Source: Amoebidium appalachense (lineage: Eukaryota; Ichthyosporea). Taken from it: a stretch of 64,000 nucleotides of DNA. The position numbers and the translations under genes are program-made. Each line of letters opens with the position of its first letter. The first letter of the stretch is position 1. The stretch lies in NCBI GenBank assembly GCA_963693365.1, contig CAVNZM010000013.1:2108001-2172000 (forward strand). The letters are read 5' to 3'. The notes beneath the pieces were generated by a model. The model did no database searches. It was not told the DNA's origin and saw only the letters and a list, made by a program, of their open reading frames with translations. Shown here piece by piece: positions 26,969 through 42,532 of this stretch.

Positions 26969-27482
26969 CTACTTGTGTGCACTCTGGGCCCTATTTCTAT
27001 TCTGCTGGGGCGGGGCCAGCTTTGGGCTCAGTGGTGGCCTGGGGCTCATATTGCCCTGCTCCTCCCACCTGCCGCCGCTATTTCCAGCCGCCCCAGCCCC
27101 CCAGGGCCTACTGGGGCTGGCCGGTGCCAGGGCAGGTGGCCGGTCAAAGAACCGCGGGCTGACAGGGCCCGGCCCGGGAGACCTTGGCCCGGGGGACCGT
27201 GGGCTGCTATCGTAGATGCGTCGGGTGGCCGGGGACAGGGGGGAGGCCTGGGCCTGGGCCTGGGCCTGGGCACGGGCCTCGGGTCCCCGCCAGTCACGTG
27301 ATGTGTCCCGTGGATCAGCAGTGCGCCAGTTGGGTGTCGTGCTGGCGGGTGACCTGGGTCCACTACGGGGGCTGTGTGTGTGGGGGGGGGGAGGGGGGGG
27401 GGGGGGGGGGGAGGGAGTTGTATGTGTGCATGCACACGTGTGTGGCGTATACTGCCCGTGATGGTTTGTTTGAAATGACACG

Positions 27483-27553
<71 letters not shown>

Positions 27554-28532
27554 TGAAAGGTGGCGGTTGAAGGGGAAAAAGGTGTATACGTGAGAAAGTG
27601 AGTAGTTCAATGGAGAAGGCGGTGGTGTGTGCATGGTGGAGGTTGAAGGCGAGAGCGACGGGGGTGTATCCATGGTGAACATTAGCGGAGCGCAGTGTGC
27701 GTGTGTGTGTGTGTGCACGTGAATGATAGTGGGATGGGGTGCATGTGTGTGTGAGGGTGTGTGTGTAGGGAAAATGGTGGGGAGGGAGTCGATGTGTGGT
27801 AGTGGGTGACGACTGAATGAACTGTGCGCTACGATGTATGCAGGCACTGTGTGCACTGGCTGTGCATGGGACATGCAGGTACTGTGTGCACTGGCTGTGC
27901 ACGGGACATGCAGGTACTGTGTGCACTGGCTGTGCATGGGACATGCAGGTACTGTGTGCACTGGCTGTGCATGGGACATGCAGGTACTGTGTGCACTGGC
28001 TGTGCGCGGGACATGCAGGTACTGTGTGCACTGGCTGTGCGCGGGACATGCAGGTACTGTGTGCACTGGCTGTGCGCGGGACATGCAGGTACTGTGTGCA
28101 CTGGCTGTGCATGGGGCATGCAGGTACTGTGTGCATACACAGCACAACGTCAGACACTCTTAAGAACTTAACCCAGAGCACCCAATCAAAACACAAGACC
28201 GACACAGCGGGATAGTGTTGCACAGGCACCACACCCATGAGGATCACCAATGTGCAAATTAGCACAAGCACCCACCTTGCCGGTGGCCTATCCTGCCACA
28301 CACGGTCGTCTCTGTTCTGCCCGGGGTTGGAGAATGCTCGGTGCCTGTTTCTGCCCCCGGGCACAGCGTCAGCAGTTCCCCCCCCCCCCCCCCCCCCCCC
28401 TCCCCCCGAAGGCCCTCGAAGAAAAAAACAAAAAAAGGGAAAAAAAGAAGAACACCCACACACACACACACACACACGTCCACACCCAAACCAAAGCAAT
28501 GTCCATCAGTCCAGCTCCTGCACCTCCCTCGT

Positions 28533-28566
<34 letters not shown>

Positions 28567-30170
28567 AAGAGAAGCACACACTATCCCCCTTCGGTAAACC
28601 CCCCCCCCCCCCCCCCCCCTGTACCTGTCGTCATGCTGCATCTTTGGAGAGGGGCATGGGCTGTTCTGCTGGCTGCTGTTTCTGCTGCTGCCCTTCTTAG
28701 TCAGCGTGTGGTTGTTGTACTTGATCTTGCTGTCCTTGGGAAGGCGTAGCACCTCGCAGATGTGCTCCTTCTGCCCCGGATAGTGCGACGGGTGGCAGCC
28801 CCGGTCCGTCCAGATTGCTATCGTGTCGGCACGCCTGCACAACACACAAAGTCACTACCCCGCACACCCACCACCCATGCAGCGAACCTGCCCACACATA
28901 CATACAGCCATGTACGTGCACACACACACAGCCATGCAGCCATGCACGTGCACACACAGCCCTGCACGTGCACACACACACACAGTTATGCATCCATGCA
29001 CGTGCACACACAGCCATGCATCCATGCACGTGCACACACACACAGCCACGCAGCCATGCACGTGCACACACAGCCATGCAGCCATGCACGTGCACACACA
29101 GCCATGCATCCATGCACGTGCACACACACACAGCGCATCCATGCACGTGCACACACAGCCATGCAGCCATGCACGTGCACACACAGCCATGCATCCATGC
29201 ACGTGCACACACACACAGCCATGCATCCATGCACGTGCACACACACACAGCCATGCACGTGCACACACACACAGCCATGCAGCCATGCACGTGCACACAC
29301 ACACAGCCATGCACGTGCACACACACACAGCCATGCAGCCATGCACGTGCACACACAGCCATGCAGCCATGCACGTGCTCACACTTTTTGAGGGCCAGGA
29401 CCACGCCCGTGACCTGGGACTTGAGGGCAAACTTCTCGCCCACGACGGCAATAAGACACTCGAGCCACAGGCGCTGCACCTCCAGACGGTCCTTGGGCAG
29501 GAACACAACATACTGGCCCCCTAGCACGTTGGCTGGGTCCTCTCTGGTGGGCGTGATGCCGGCACGGAACAGCTGCACCACAAGGTCAGTACAGGCGGGG
29601 GGGGGGGGGGGGGGGGGGGGGGGGGTGACAGGTAGAGCACAGAGGTGGCCAGCACTGCAACTGTATTTGCACACGGGCTAGGGTGTGGGCCAACACACCA
29701 AACAGGCAAGTACGGCCATGCAGTACAGGAATCATCATGACACCACGCAGAGTCAGGCCCACAAGCAAAAAATGCCGCCGAGTACATATACACCCACACA
29801 CACGGCTTATACAAAAACAGGCACACATGCACACGGGCACACACGGACTTGCCACATGCAAACAGTGGAAACACACATGCTAAGACATACACACCCACAC
29901 CAACACCCACACCCACACAGACACCTCCTCCCCCCTACCCGTATGTTGCACTTCTCCGAGTGCTGGTGGATGTTTATCAGCTCGTCTGCATACGTCAGCA
30001 GCACCTCGCTGAAGCCGTGGCTGGTGCCAAACGTGCCTAGGTTGTGCAGCGAGTCAAGGAACGAGTTCTCGGACACCCCCTGTACTCCCAATTAGTGCCC
30101 CTCCAACCATACCTCAAAGCAGCATGGCCCACCAACAATACCCCAAGAATCTTAGCGCATCCCCCGACCC

Positions 30171-30201
<31 letters not shown>

Positions 30202-31675
30202 AAAAAAAAAAAAAGAAAAAGATGAGAAAACCACCAATTCCATGCCCCAGCGCCAACACAGGTATGCCCAGGGCGAACCGCCGAAACAGTGTGTGTACTG
30301 CTACCCATTTCCCCCCCTCCCCCTCCCCTCCCCCCTCCCCCCTCACACCCCAAACTCACCTTCTTGACATTCTTGTCGATCCAGAAGCACCATTCACCCA
30401 GCAGGGGCACATCGTCCGAGTGCTGGTGGTGCATGTTGCTCTCTGTGATCAGCTCCTCTATGCGGGCCTTCTCCGTCACCGTCATGGCCCGTCTCTCCCC
30501 CACATCGTCATCATCATCATAGTCACTCAGCTCATAGTCGCTCAGGTCACTCTGCCCGCCGCCTGTTTCCAGGGACAGCAGGCGCTGCATGTTTGGTGTC
30601 TGTCTGGCGGGGGGGCTGGTCTTTGCGTCGGACCCCTGGTCCTCGGCCCCACTGAAGCTAATAACAACGGGGGACAGAGGGGGTGGGCGGTGCTTCTCAT
30701 GCTCGGGTTTCTGAAGGGGGGGAGGGGAGGGGGGAGGGGGGGGGATGTTAGTCCAAGAGCTTGTCCAGAAAGCAGGGAGGTCAGAAAGAGTGTTTTTAGT
30801 AGGGTGGACGGGCGGTGAGGGGGGAGAGCGTGCAGGAGGGTGGAGAACGACGTGTAACAGACTACAGGCAGTCCTGAGCCTATGGCTTGGGGGGCTCACA
30901 CTGGAGGGTCGATGTGTGGTTGAACTCAGTGTGTAGGTCGACTGCTACTGTTTGTGTTACCCTGCCTGTTGGGGTGTGCCTGTGCATGTCCCGAGGGCAT
31001 TCAGCTCGTGTTAACTTCTCCGGCTGTGTGGCTGCCACCAGAACAGACAACTCGGACACTGTCAGGAAAGCTCAAAGAGTAGCAGAGCAGGGTCAGAAGC
31101 GAAAGCTGCCACTAAAAAGGGGTGCAGCTGTGGTTGAAGATGCCCCCTTTAAGTACTCATCACTGCATTATACCTCAGGCATTAAGGTGATGGAACACCG
31201 ATTGACAGCCACCACACGAGAGAGCCTTCATATGCTATACCTGGGCATATTGGCGTGGCTGCATCTCGACGTATGCCTGTGACAAAACCTCTGTGCCAAC
31301 ATTACCCGTATGCCTGTTGCCCCGCTTAGATAGGTGCCCGTACAGGCGCCTGTGTGCCTGTGTGTGTGTGTGCCTGTGTGTGTGCCCGCCATCATGTCCG
31401 TGCATGTCTCTGTGGGTGTGTCTGAGTGTTTGGGTGCTTCAATACAAAAGGTGTGCGTGCGTGGGTATTTGGTTGTTTCGGGCGCCTGCGTGTACACTTG
31501 TGGGTGTGCACGTATCCGTGTGTGCGTTTGTGCGTGTGTGTGCGTGTGCGTGTGCGTGCGTGTGTGCGTTCACCTTGTCTGTCAGGCCTGTCTGCTGAAG
31601 GCTCTGCTGCAGCCCTTCCACTTCGTCGGTGGGTGCGGCTCTTTGCCCGCGCGGGGACCTGGGCGCGTCAGCCAT
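26969..31675 (-). CDS. Divergent eIF4E / 4EHP-family protein with long extensions
   Basis: Seven minus-strand exons: 31675-31574, 30710-30360, 30079-29939, 29572-29385, 28834-28625, 28350-28276 and 27362-26969, 486 residues. The 4E core is clear: LLGEWCFWIDKN, SLHNLGTFGTSHGFSEVLLTY, LFRAGITPTREDP, LWLECLIAVVGEKF, then RADTIAIWTDRG. The order and the LGTF segment are closest to 4EHP (eIF4E2). Compared with canonical 4E, the first cap-stacking Trp is Phe (NSFLDS), the second is Arg (TPTREDP), and the dorsal Trp that contacts eIF4G/4E-BPs is Leu. The Trp of IAIW is kept. An acidic N-terminal extension of about 120 residues and a Ser/Pro/Arg-rich C-terminal tail flank the core. A repressor or non-cap-binding role is inferred. 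Two introns contain minisatellites. It is divergent from the ZCCHC10-like gene. Confidence 0.85.
27838..28135. repeat. 33-bp minisatellite in last intron of 4EHP-like gene
   Basis: Nine near-identical copies of tgtgcactggctgtgcatgg plus gacatgcaggtac, with cat/cgc variants. Confidence 0.93.
28885..29380. repeat. Compound minisatellite (CCATGCACGTGCACACACAC) in 4EHP-like intron
   Basis: Around fifteen units combining cagccatgca, tccatgcacgtgcac and acacacac. Each unit carries the palindrome TGCACGTGCA. It fills the intron between exons 4 and 5 almost completely. Confidence 0.92.
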
Positions 31676-32197
31676 GCTGATAGGGACACAGTGCCTGCAA
31701 GGGGGCAGGCTGGGTGTGTGTGTGTGTGGCTACAAAGGGGTGTGTGCGCTAATATGTTTTTTTTCTAGCTCTACGAACAAAAACAGTAGTCTTGAGATCT
31801 GGAGGGCGATTTTGCCCTGCAGCTGTTTTTCTGAAGCACAGTCTACACAGTGTATACCCGGCTTAAAAGTGCGATCGGTGTGATTCCGCTTTATCAGTGA
31901 CGTCATTCTCCTTGCAGTCTTGCTTCCGCCACCTGAGCACACAGTCTGGCAGGTCAGTCAGTACTGTGCGTGGCACTAAATATGATCCCCAGCTATATAT
32001 GCCATGCACACGTACCAGCTAGGCGGACGCATGAGAAGCACACTTACGACTAGGCGTATGCAGGCAGGCACACAGACACAGGCAGGCACACATACTACAC
32101 GTGGGCAAACAGGCACACGCAGAGCCACAGGCACACAGACAGGCACAGGCAACAGAAAGGCACACAGAGAGAGACATACACAGACACAGCAGGCAGG
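31676..32197. promoter_or_regulatory. Divergent intergenic region, 4EHP-like / ZCCHC10-like
   Basis: 522 bp lie between the two start codons. A perfect CRE-type octamer TGACGTCA is at 31898-31905 and a TATA-like tatatat at 31994-32000, about 200 bp upstream of the plus-strand ATG. An ACAGGCACACAC-rich stretch precedes the plus-strand start. Confidence 0.5.
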
Positions 32198-35108
<2,911 letters not shown>

Positions 35109-35124
35109 CAACATGCATCTATTT

Positions 35125-37239
35125 TTAGTCCGAGTCCTCCGAGTCCGTGGCCACCTCGGGCTGGTCTGGCACCAATACCGCCTTGGCCCTCTTCTGTTGC
35201 TTGGCCGGGGCTATGGGGGGCCACATTGCCTGCAGTGCGTTCCTGTGCTGGGGCTGCACCCACAGGCTGTATGGGGCCAGCAGGAAGGTTGGCTGCTGGG
35301 CCCACCTAGCCACTAGGGCCTGCCTGGATGCTATGCCTGCCTCAGCTAGGGGGGCTAGGAGGGCCACTATCTTCTCCTGGGCCGTGGCCTTACGTAAGAG
35401 GGCAGGGGCACTGACCAGGTGCGGCACCAAGCAGGAGAGGGCTGGGCACACCTGCAGGGTATCCTTGTAAATACAGGCACACACACCATTTGGATCATCT
35501 AATGGTCTCATGCTGATGAGGTTGGCCGTGCCATAGACCGACACACACACAGCCAGCCCCATGGCCACACGCATATAGACGCCCACCCCTACCATCTCTA
35601 TGCATTGCCCCCGCCACACTCACACTCCTCGAAGTCGGTGTTCTATACCGGCCCTGCATGCATATACCACACTGACAGGATCAACACCCACACCAACCTG
35701 CCACCGTACCCACCAAGCACACCGGCATGCATGTATATCACACAGGCACACCGGCATGCATGTATATCACACAGGCACACCGGCATGCATGTATATCACA
35801 CAGGCACACCGGCATGCATGTATATCACACAGGCACACCGGCATGCATGTATATCACACAGGCACACCCGCATGCATGTATATCACACAGGCACACCCGC
35901 ATGCATGTATATCACACAGGCACACCCGCATGCATGTATATCACACAGGCACACCCGCATGCATGTACACACCCACACACCCACACACCTTGCCCTCGAG
36001 CAAGGCCATAGCAAAGTACTTGTATCTGTCTGCGTTGTCTGCCGGGTACTCTCTGCGCACCACCGGCAGAGGCCACGCCACCCGCCGCCCATATGTGCCT
36101 GCAAATCACTGTCAGTGCCAGCCACACACAGAGACCGCCTAGTGCACTATGCGCCCATAGAGGTCCCATGCCTGCCTGCGCTTACACGATGAGGCATGCA
36201 TGGCGTGTGTGAGGGTGTGTGTGTCACGTGCCTGTGTGCATGCGCAAGTGAAGCTGCCTGCTGGAGTGCTCGTGCGCATCCATGTGTGTGCCCGGGTGCT
36301 TCACCTGAGCACGTGTATGCCTGCCTGCCTGCCTGCGTGTGTGTCTGTGCCTGCATGCCTGTGCCTACATGCCTGCATGCATGTGTCTGTGTGCCTGCAT
36401 GCATATGTGTGTGTGTGCCCGCATGCATGTGTGTCTGTGTGCCCGCATGCATGTGTGTCTGTGTGCCTGCATGCATCTGTGTGTCTGTGTGCCTGCATGC
36501 ATCTGTGCCTGTGTGCCTGCAGGCATATGTGCCTGTGTGCCTGCATGCATATGTGTGTGTGTGCCTGCATGCATGTGTGTCTGTGTGCCTGCATGCATCT
36601 GTGTGTCTGTGTGCCTGCATGCATCTGTGCCTGTGTGCCCGCATGCATGTGTGCCTGTGTGCCCGCATGCATGTGTGCCTGTGTGCCTGCATGCATGTGT
36701 GTCTGTGTGCCTGCATGCATGTGTCTCCATGTGTGCCTGTATGCCTGTGCGTAGCTGTGTACACGTACTCGCCATGGAGCACATGACACTATCTGCCTCC
36801 TGGTCGTAGCAGGGTGCCGGGTTGTCGACTGGCTGGCCGAACGTACAGAGGGCAGGGGCCATGACTGGCAGCCACTCTGCCTTGATGCCCGTCACCCCCT
36901 TCATGAGGGGCCTAAGGCCCAGCGCTATCTCCGTGTACACAACTAGCTCGGGCAGCCTGCATGCACACAGTCAGCAAACTATAATAACAGTCACCATGTA
37001 CAGCTGGGGGAAGAAAAAAATGCATATATATCCCCCCCCCCCCCCCCCCCCCCCCGTCGCCGCCTTCCCCCTCTCCCCCCTCCCCTTGGCCCCCCCTAAA
37101 GATGGGTTATGCGTACATATAATGCACAACTACACAGATTCTGATGTTGCATACTTGAATGTTTGCGTTTGTCCTGCACCGTGTTTCTGATCATGTAGTC
37201 GTACTTTGCACCGTGTTCTGCATTCGAAAACCTCCCCCC

Positions 37240-37270
<31 letters not shown>

Positions 37271-38511
37271 AACACACACACACACGCAGCCACCACCACC
37301 ACCACATACATCCACCTACCCTCCCACCCACCCACGTACGTGCTAGCCAGGCATGACTGGGGGTGGATGTAGACCAGCCCATCGACGGCCTCACACTCGT
37401 ATGCCCCCCTCCGTGCCCTCAACTCCTCATCCGTGCCCCCCTTGAGCGTTACTCGTCTGGCCACCTGCCCCCCATAACCTGCAAGCACCACCTGCCACAG
37501 GGCCTGCGTTTGCATGGGTTTAGTTGCTGCACTGCATGGGCCATTGTTGGATATGGCCACCCATGATACGGCACACAACACATGATGACCACTTAGCCTG
37601 CATGTCACAGCACCCAACACACCACAGGCCAGGCACGTAACACACATGTCCCACATATCTCATGTCGCAGCAGATAGCTCCTGTCGTAGTACAATACAAC
37701 CACATACCACACGCACAGCATGTGACAGCACGTAACACACCACATGGCATGTACATTACACCATGCCCCGCACAAGCAGTCCCACCCACCCAACCCAGCC
37801 AGGGCGCACCTTCTGTGTGCTAGGCCCAGGGGGCTTCATGTTCTGATCGAGTGAGCACTGGCTATCTGGATACACAGCACTGGCCACCATGCCCAGCTGC
37901 CTCCTTAGCTTGCGCACCTCGACCATGCTCTTGTAGCGCAGATGATTGGCTGTGCAGAATTCCTCTGTGCCCCCCGCATACTCAAAGGCACCCACGGCCT
38001 TCAGCAGCACTAGAAGGTCACTGCGGGGCTGTGACCCAACCCACCTGCAATGGTGGCAGGGTTAGTGTGTGCCCACACATATACGTGCATGCACTGTGTG
38101 GCTGTGTTTAATCCCATTTCTCATAAATCAAGATTTATACGCAATGTCTTGCGTTACTTTATCCTCATCAATTACACATGCATGCAAGCAGTGTTTGTCT
38201 ATCCCTCACATGCACTCACACACAATCAAAGGCTCTCCCTTTCCGTCTCCCCCATCCCTCCACTTCACAACCTCTATAAATTCGTCTCCCCTTCCCCCAC
38301 CACCAGTGCCACCACCACCCCACCACCATCCTCCCCCCCACACACCGTGACCATCCCCCCCCCCCCCCCCCCCCCCCCACACACACACATACACACCAAC
38401 CCTCCAAATCCCCCCCCCCCCTCCCCCCCCCCCCAAACACACACACACACGAAACCGCCACCCCACTACTTGCACTACCCCACCCCCCCCACACACACAC
38501 AATCACCAGCC

Positions 38512-38552
<41 letters not shown>

Positions 38553-38562
38553 CCTCCCCCCC

Positions 38563-38593
<31 letters not shown>

Positions 38594-39618
38594 AACCACT
38601 CACTTCTGCATTGCGGCCCTCACAGCCCTCGCCCTCTCCTTCATCATCGTGCCCTCCTCCTCCTCCTCCTCCCCCCCGCTGTCCCCCCTCTGTGCATCGT
38701 CAAACAGTGTGCCGACAGTCAGGGCGGCGGCCAGTGCCACTGCATAGTGCAGACAGCCCAGTTGATGTGCCTCCACTAGCATGCGGCTGTAGCGGGGACT
38801 GACGGGGAACTTGGCCATCGTGCGACCAAGGGGGGTGATGTGCCCTGCAGGGGGGGTGTCAGTGTCGGTCAGGGCGGTGCATGCGCAGCGCGTACATGCT
38901 TGTGTGCCTCCACGGCTGTGGATGTGTGTCCCTATGTGTGCCTAATCGCCTGCACCTGTGTGTGCTCTGTGTGTGTGTGCCGCCGTGCCTGCATAGTTGT
39001 GTCGGTGTATGCTGTGTGCCCCTGCATGGCTGTGCCTGCATGGCGGTGCCTGTGTGTGCCTGCATGGCTGTGCCTGTGTGTGCCTGCATGGCTGTGCCTG
39101 TGTGTGCCTGCATGGCTGTGCCTGTGTGTGCCTGCATGGCGGTGCCTGTGTATGCCTGCATGGCTGTGTGTGTGCCTGCATGCCCATGCACCCACCCTTG
39201 TCATCCACTGCCCCCAGTGCCTTCAACAGTTCATCTGCATCTCTCAGGGCCGTGCTGTCTGGGGGCGTAGGGAAGGGGAAGTTGACGACATTGTCTATGC
39301 CCATGGCCTTCATCTGCAGCACTAGGCCCTCGATCGGTAGCCGCAGCACCTGTGCACACAGTCATGACCCTGCCACCATGCCCAGCACCACACACCCTGC
39401 TGCACCACATCTTCCCTGCCCCATCCACCCTCTTCCACCCTGCCCACATCTTCAGGCCCACTAGTGTCTTCCCCAAAAGTGTTGCCAACCCACCTCCGTT
39501 TTCGTATCAGCCACAAATCAGCCACAAATCAGCCACAAACCAGCCACAAACCAGCCACAAATCGTTTAGCCATCACCCCGCCTCTCCCCCCACTGCACAC
39601 ACCCAGTCATTGCTTCCT

Positions 39619-39649
<31 letters not shown>

Positions 39650-39907
39650 GAAAACACACCTCGTCATCGCCCTCCCCTCCCCACCCGGTTATCAACCACC
39701 TAAACACACACCCAACTTTCACCTCCTCCCTACCCATCTGTCCCCCCCTTCTTCCCCCCATCGTCATCTCCTCCAACCCTCATTTTTTCGCCTGTCCTTT
39801 GAGTCCCCCCCAAAATATTCATCCCTCAACCTCCAACCATCACACGCCCATTCTACCAGTAGGGTACCGAGGGCTGGGCCGAGCCTCAACTACCCCCTCC
39901 CCCCCCC

Positions 39908-39938
<31 letters not shown>

Positions 39939-42532
39939 GCGCACCTCAGGGTCCGCAAACTTCTCCATGTAGTTTGCAAACACAGCCGACGAGTAGAGCC
40001 TGTAGCAGTGGCCAGGCCCCGTACGGCCAGCCCTCCCTGCTCTCTGGTCAGCCGATGCCTGGCTGACCCACTCGATCTCGAACCTGCTCAGACAGGCCTT
40101 AGTGTCGTGGTGCTTTGCCTTGACCTTGCCTGTGTCGATCACATAGCGGATGTCGGGGATGGTGAGCGATGTCTCCGCCACGTTTGTAGCCACCACGCAC
40201 AGCCGTGTGCCCGGGGGTGGGGGTGCAAACACCCGCATCTGCAGGTTCTGGGGCAGCAGGGAGTACAGGGGGAGCACGTGCAGGGGGGTGCTGTCCGTGT
40301 CCCCCCCCAAGGCTGCACCCCCCTCCTCCCCCTCGTCCTCCGACAGCACCCCCTCCCCCTCCATCTCCTCTGCCTGTGCCTCCGCCTCCTCCACGTCCCA
40401 CACCTGCTCCCCCTCCCCCTCGTGCCCTTCTGTGGGCCGTGTTGGGTAGCGCCCCAGGTCCACCTCTGGCTGTTGCTCACCCCCCTGCGCCCTGCGGGGG
40501 AAGCGGCGACGCAGGCGGCGGCACAGCCACGACACCTCCTGCTGGCTGGTCACAAACACGAGGATGCCCCCTGGGGGCAGGCGCTGGTGCACCTTGCATG
40601 TCTTGCGGTAGGCCTCGTTGAGATAGTCGTTGTGGGGGGTGTGCTTGTTAAAGTGGATCGTCACGGGGTGCTGCCTGGACGCCACCTGCAGCACGGGTGG
40701 GGGGGTGGGGAACAAGCGGGTGTTGCTGGTAAAGTCCTCGACCCTCAGCGTGGCCGACATGATGACAAGGCGCAGGGGACCCACGGTGGGGTTGGGCTCA
40801 CGGGCCATCTGGTTGCGCATGGGCACCAGGCGGGACAGCATGCCGATGAGGATGTCCGTGTTGAGGCTGCGCTCATGTGCCTCGTCGATGATGATGGCCG
40901 AGTATTTGCGCAAAAGAAAGTCTCGTTCCAGCTCCTTGAGTAGTACACCGTCGGTCATGTACTTAATGCGTGTGCGCCCAGTCACCGTGCCTGCATATCT
41001 GATCTGGTACGACACAAGGCCCGGGTCGCCCAACTCCTCGCCCACCCTCTTGCTCATGCTGATAGCGGCCACCCTCCTTGGCTCAGTGATTGCTATGGCA
41101 CCAGGGAACTGGCCCTTGCCGCTAGCAAACCCTGCCTCGTAGAGGAACTGAGGCAGCTGTGTGGTCTTGCCGCTGCCCGTCTCACCGCACAGCAGCACTA
41201 TCTCCTGTGCCCTAACGGCCTCCATGATGGCCTGCTCCTCCCCCAGTATGGGCAGCGCCAGTCTTGCAGCCTGCACCTCTGGGCTGCGCTTGACCGTCAC
41301 ATACACCGCTGCCTCCTTGGCTGCTGCCTTGGCCGTGCTGGGTGCTGGGGCAGGCTTAGGTGGCAGGGGGGTGGCCTTGGGTGGCTGCTGTTGGGCCTGT
41401 TTGGTGGGGGGCTGCCTGGGGGGCTGCATGGCCGGGACTGGTGGTGGGGCTGGGGCCTTGGTGGCCTCCTCCTCACTCCCACTCTCAATGTCACTGCCTG
41501 TCCGTGGGGTAGCTGTGGGCCCACGTGCAGACACAGGCACGGCGCCACCCCCTCTCCTTCATGGCCCCCAGGGCAAAGGCCAGGAACCCGCTGGCCCGTG
41601 CCTTGCCCGTGTCTGCCTGCCCCTCACTAGTGTCCAGCCGAGGCTTCTTCTTGGGCCGCTTGGCCGGTGCCTGTGCCTCGTCTTGGTCCTTGTCTGCCTG
41701 TGTCTGCACAGGCCTCAGCAGTCTGCTGTCCTCACTGACAGGCAGGCCCACCCTCGTGGCCAGCAGGTCACTGTGCAGTTGCTGTTTGGCCGTGGTACGC
41801 TGGGTGCCCAGCTGCGCCGTAGACAGCAGGTACTGCGCCTGCGAGGGCGGCAGCGCCACCTTCTGCAGATCGGCAAGCAGGCTGGCCCGCGCAGCATTCT
41901 TCTCCTTGCGCTCTAGTACCTGCCCAGTTGCTGTCAGCACATACAAAGAGTCATGGGCAGGCTGCAGTATCACACAGCTGACAGCAGCAAATGTTTACCG
42001 AGATTTAGGGTCCACATCAGTGGCTTGTGAGCAACCCTGTCCTGTCACTTGCCAAACAACAGGTGATAAATCGAACGAGCTCGAACAACACATGCTTCTC
42101 GTTGCCAGTCACTCAAAGCAGGCAGAATCAATAGGCCCTACCGGCAGAAAACGAAGCACAGGTGGAGCAAGGGACCTTCATTTTTTCCTGTTGCATGCTA
42201 ATGCAAACACATCGAAAGGTGCAGGTTCTTGTTGTTACACACAGACCACGGCTCACCCCCCCCCCCTATCGAATAACAACAACAGAGGCACACAGTGCGC
42301 ACGTGCATACTCGAGGCCCCGCACACCCACGCACCTTCTCGAGGCGTTTCTTCTGGCGGGCCGTGAGGGACCTCTCCTTGGCCACGGGCTCCTTCTTAAT
42401 CTCCTTCTTCTCCTTGTCTGCCGGCAGCACGTCCAACTGTGGTTTTGCGTAAAAAGCTTCGCCCTGCTCCTTCTGCTTGGGGGGTGCCTCCCCCCCCGCC
42501 TGCTGGCGCTTCAGCCGCCTGGCCTTGCCCAT
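35125..42532 (-). CDS. DHX37: DEAH-box RNA helicase DHX37/Dhr1
   Basis: Nine minus-strand exons: 42532-42335, 41919-39945, 39349-39196, 38844-38604, 38044-37810, 37503-37340, 36956-36769, 36098-35989 and 35451-35125, about 1196 residues (human DHX37 is 1157). Motifs: [31 protein letters not shown]. The N-terminus ([11 protein letters not shown], then [15 protein letters not shown]) and C-terminal segments ([33 protein letters not shown], then WPPIAP) mark DHX37 rather than other DEAH proteins. The enzyme acts in the nucleolus to release U3 snoRNA during 18S rRNA maturation. Exon 2 needs one fewer base in the five-C run (plus strand) at 41548-41552 to keep frame, within the low-complexity linker before the helicase core. 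An acidic insert interrupts the core near 40320-40430. It is divergent from SRR1-like and convergent with ZCCHC10-like. Confidence 0.95.
35715..35968. repeat. 29-bp minisatellite in last DHX37 intron
   Basis: About nine copies of catgcatgtatatcacacag plus gcacaccgg (later copies cccg). Confidence 0.93.
36340..36740. repeat. 24-bp minisatellite in DHX37 intron 7
   Basis: About seventeen copies of gtgtgcctgcatgcatgtgt plus gtct, with cgc/ctg and gcc variants. Confidence 0.92.
38350..38592. repeat. C-homopolymer and (CA)n cluster in DHX37 intron 4
   Basis: Runs of C (the longest about 38519-38549) alternate with short acacacac blocks just downstream, in the gene sense, of the donor at 38603. 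On the sense strand these are G and GT tracts. Confidence 0.9.
38990..39185. repeat. 24-bp minisatellite in DHX37 intron 3
   Basis: About seven copies of tgcctgcatggctgtgcctg plus tgtg. The same unit reappears in an intron of the ankyrin kinase gene at 55250-55800. Confidence 0.92.

Noticed and set aside
35690-35970. CRISPR array suspected from regular 29-bp repeats
   Set aside because: There are no unique spacers. The units are head-to-tail in a eukaryotic intron, as are all other repeat blocks here.
40008-41916. Long plus-strand frames opposite DHX37
   Set aside because: GC-rich antisense shadows of a helicase exon whose minus-strand motifs ([20 protein letters not shown]) are decisive.
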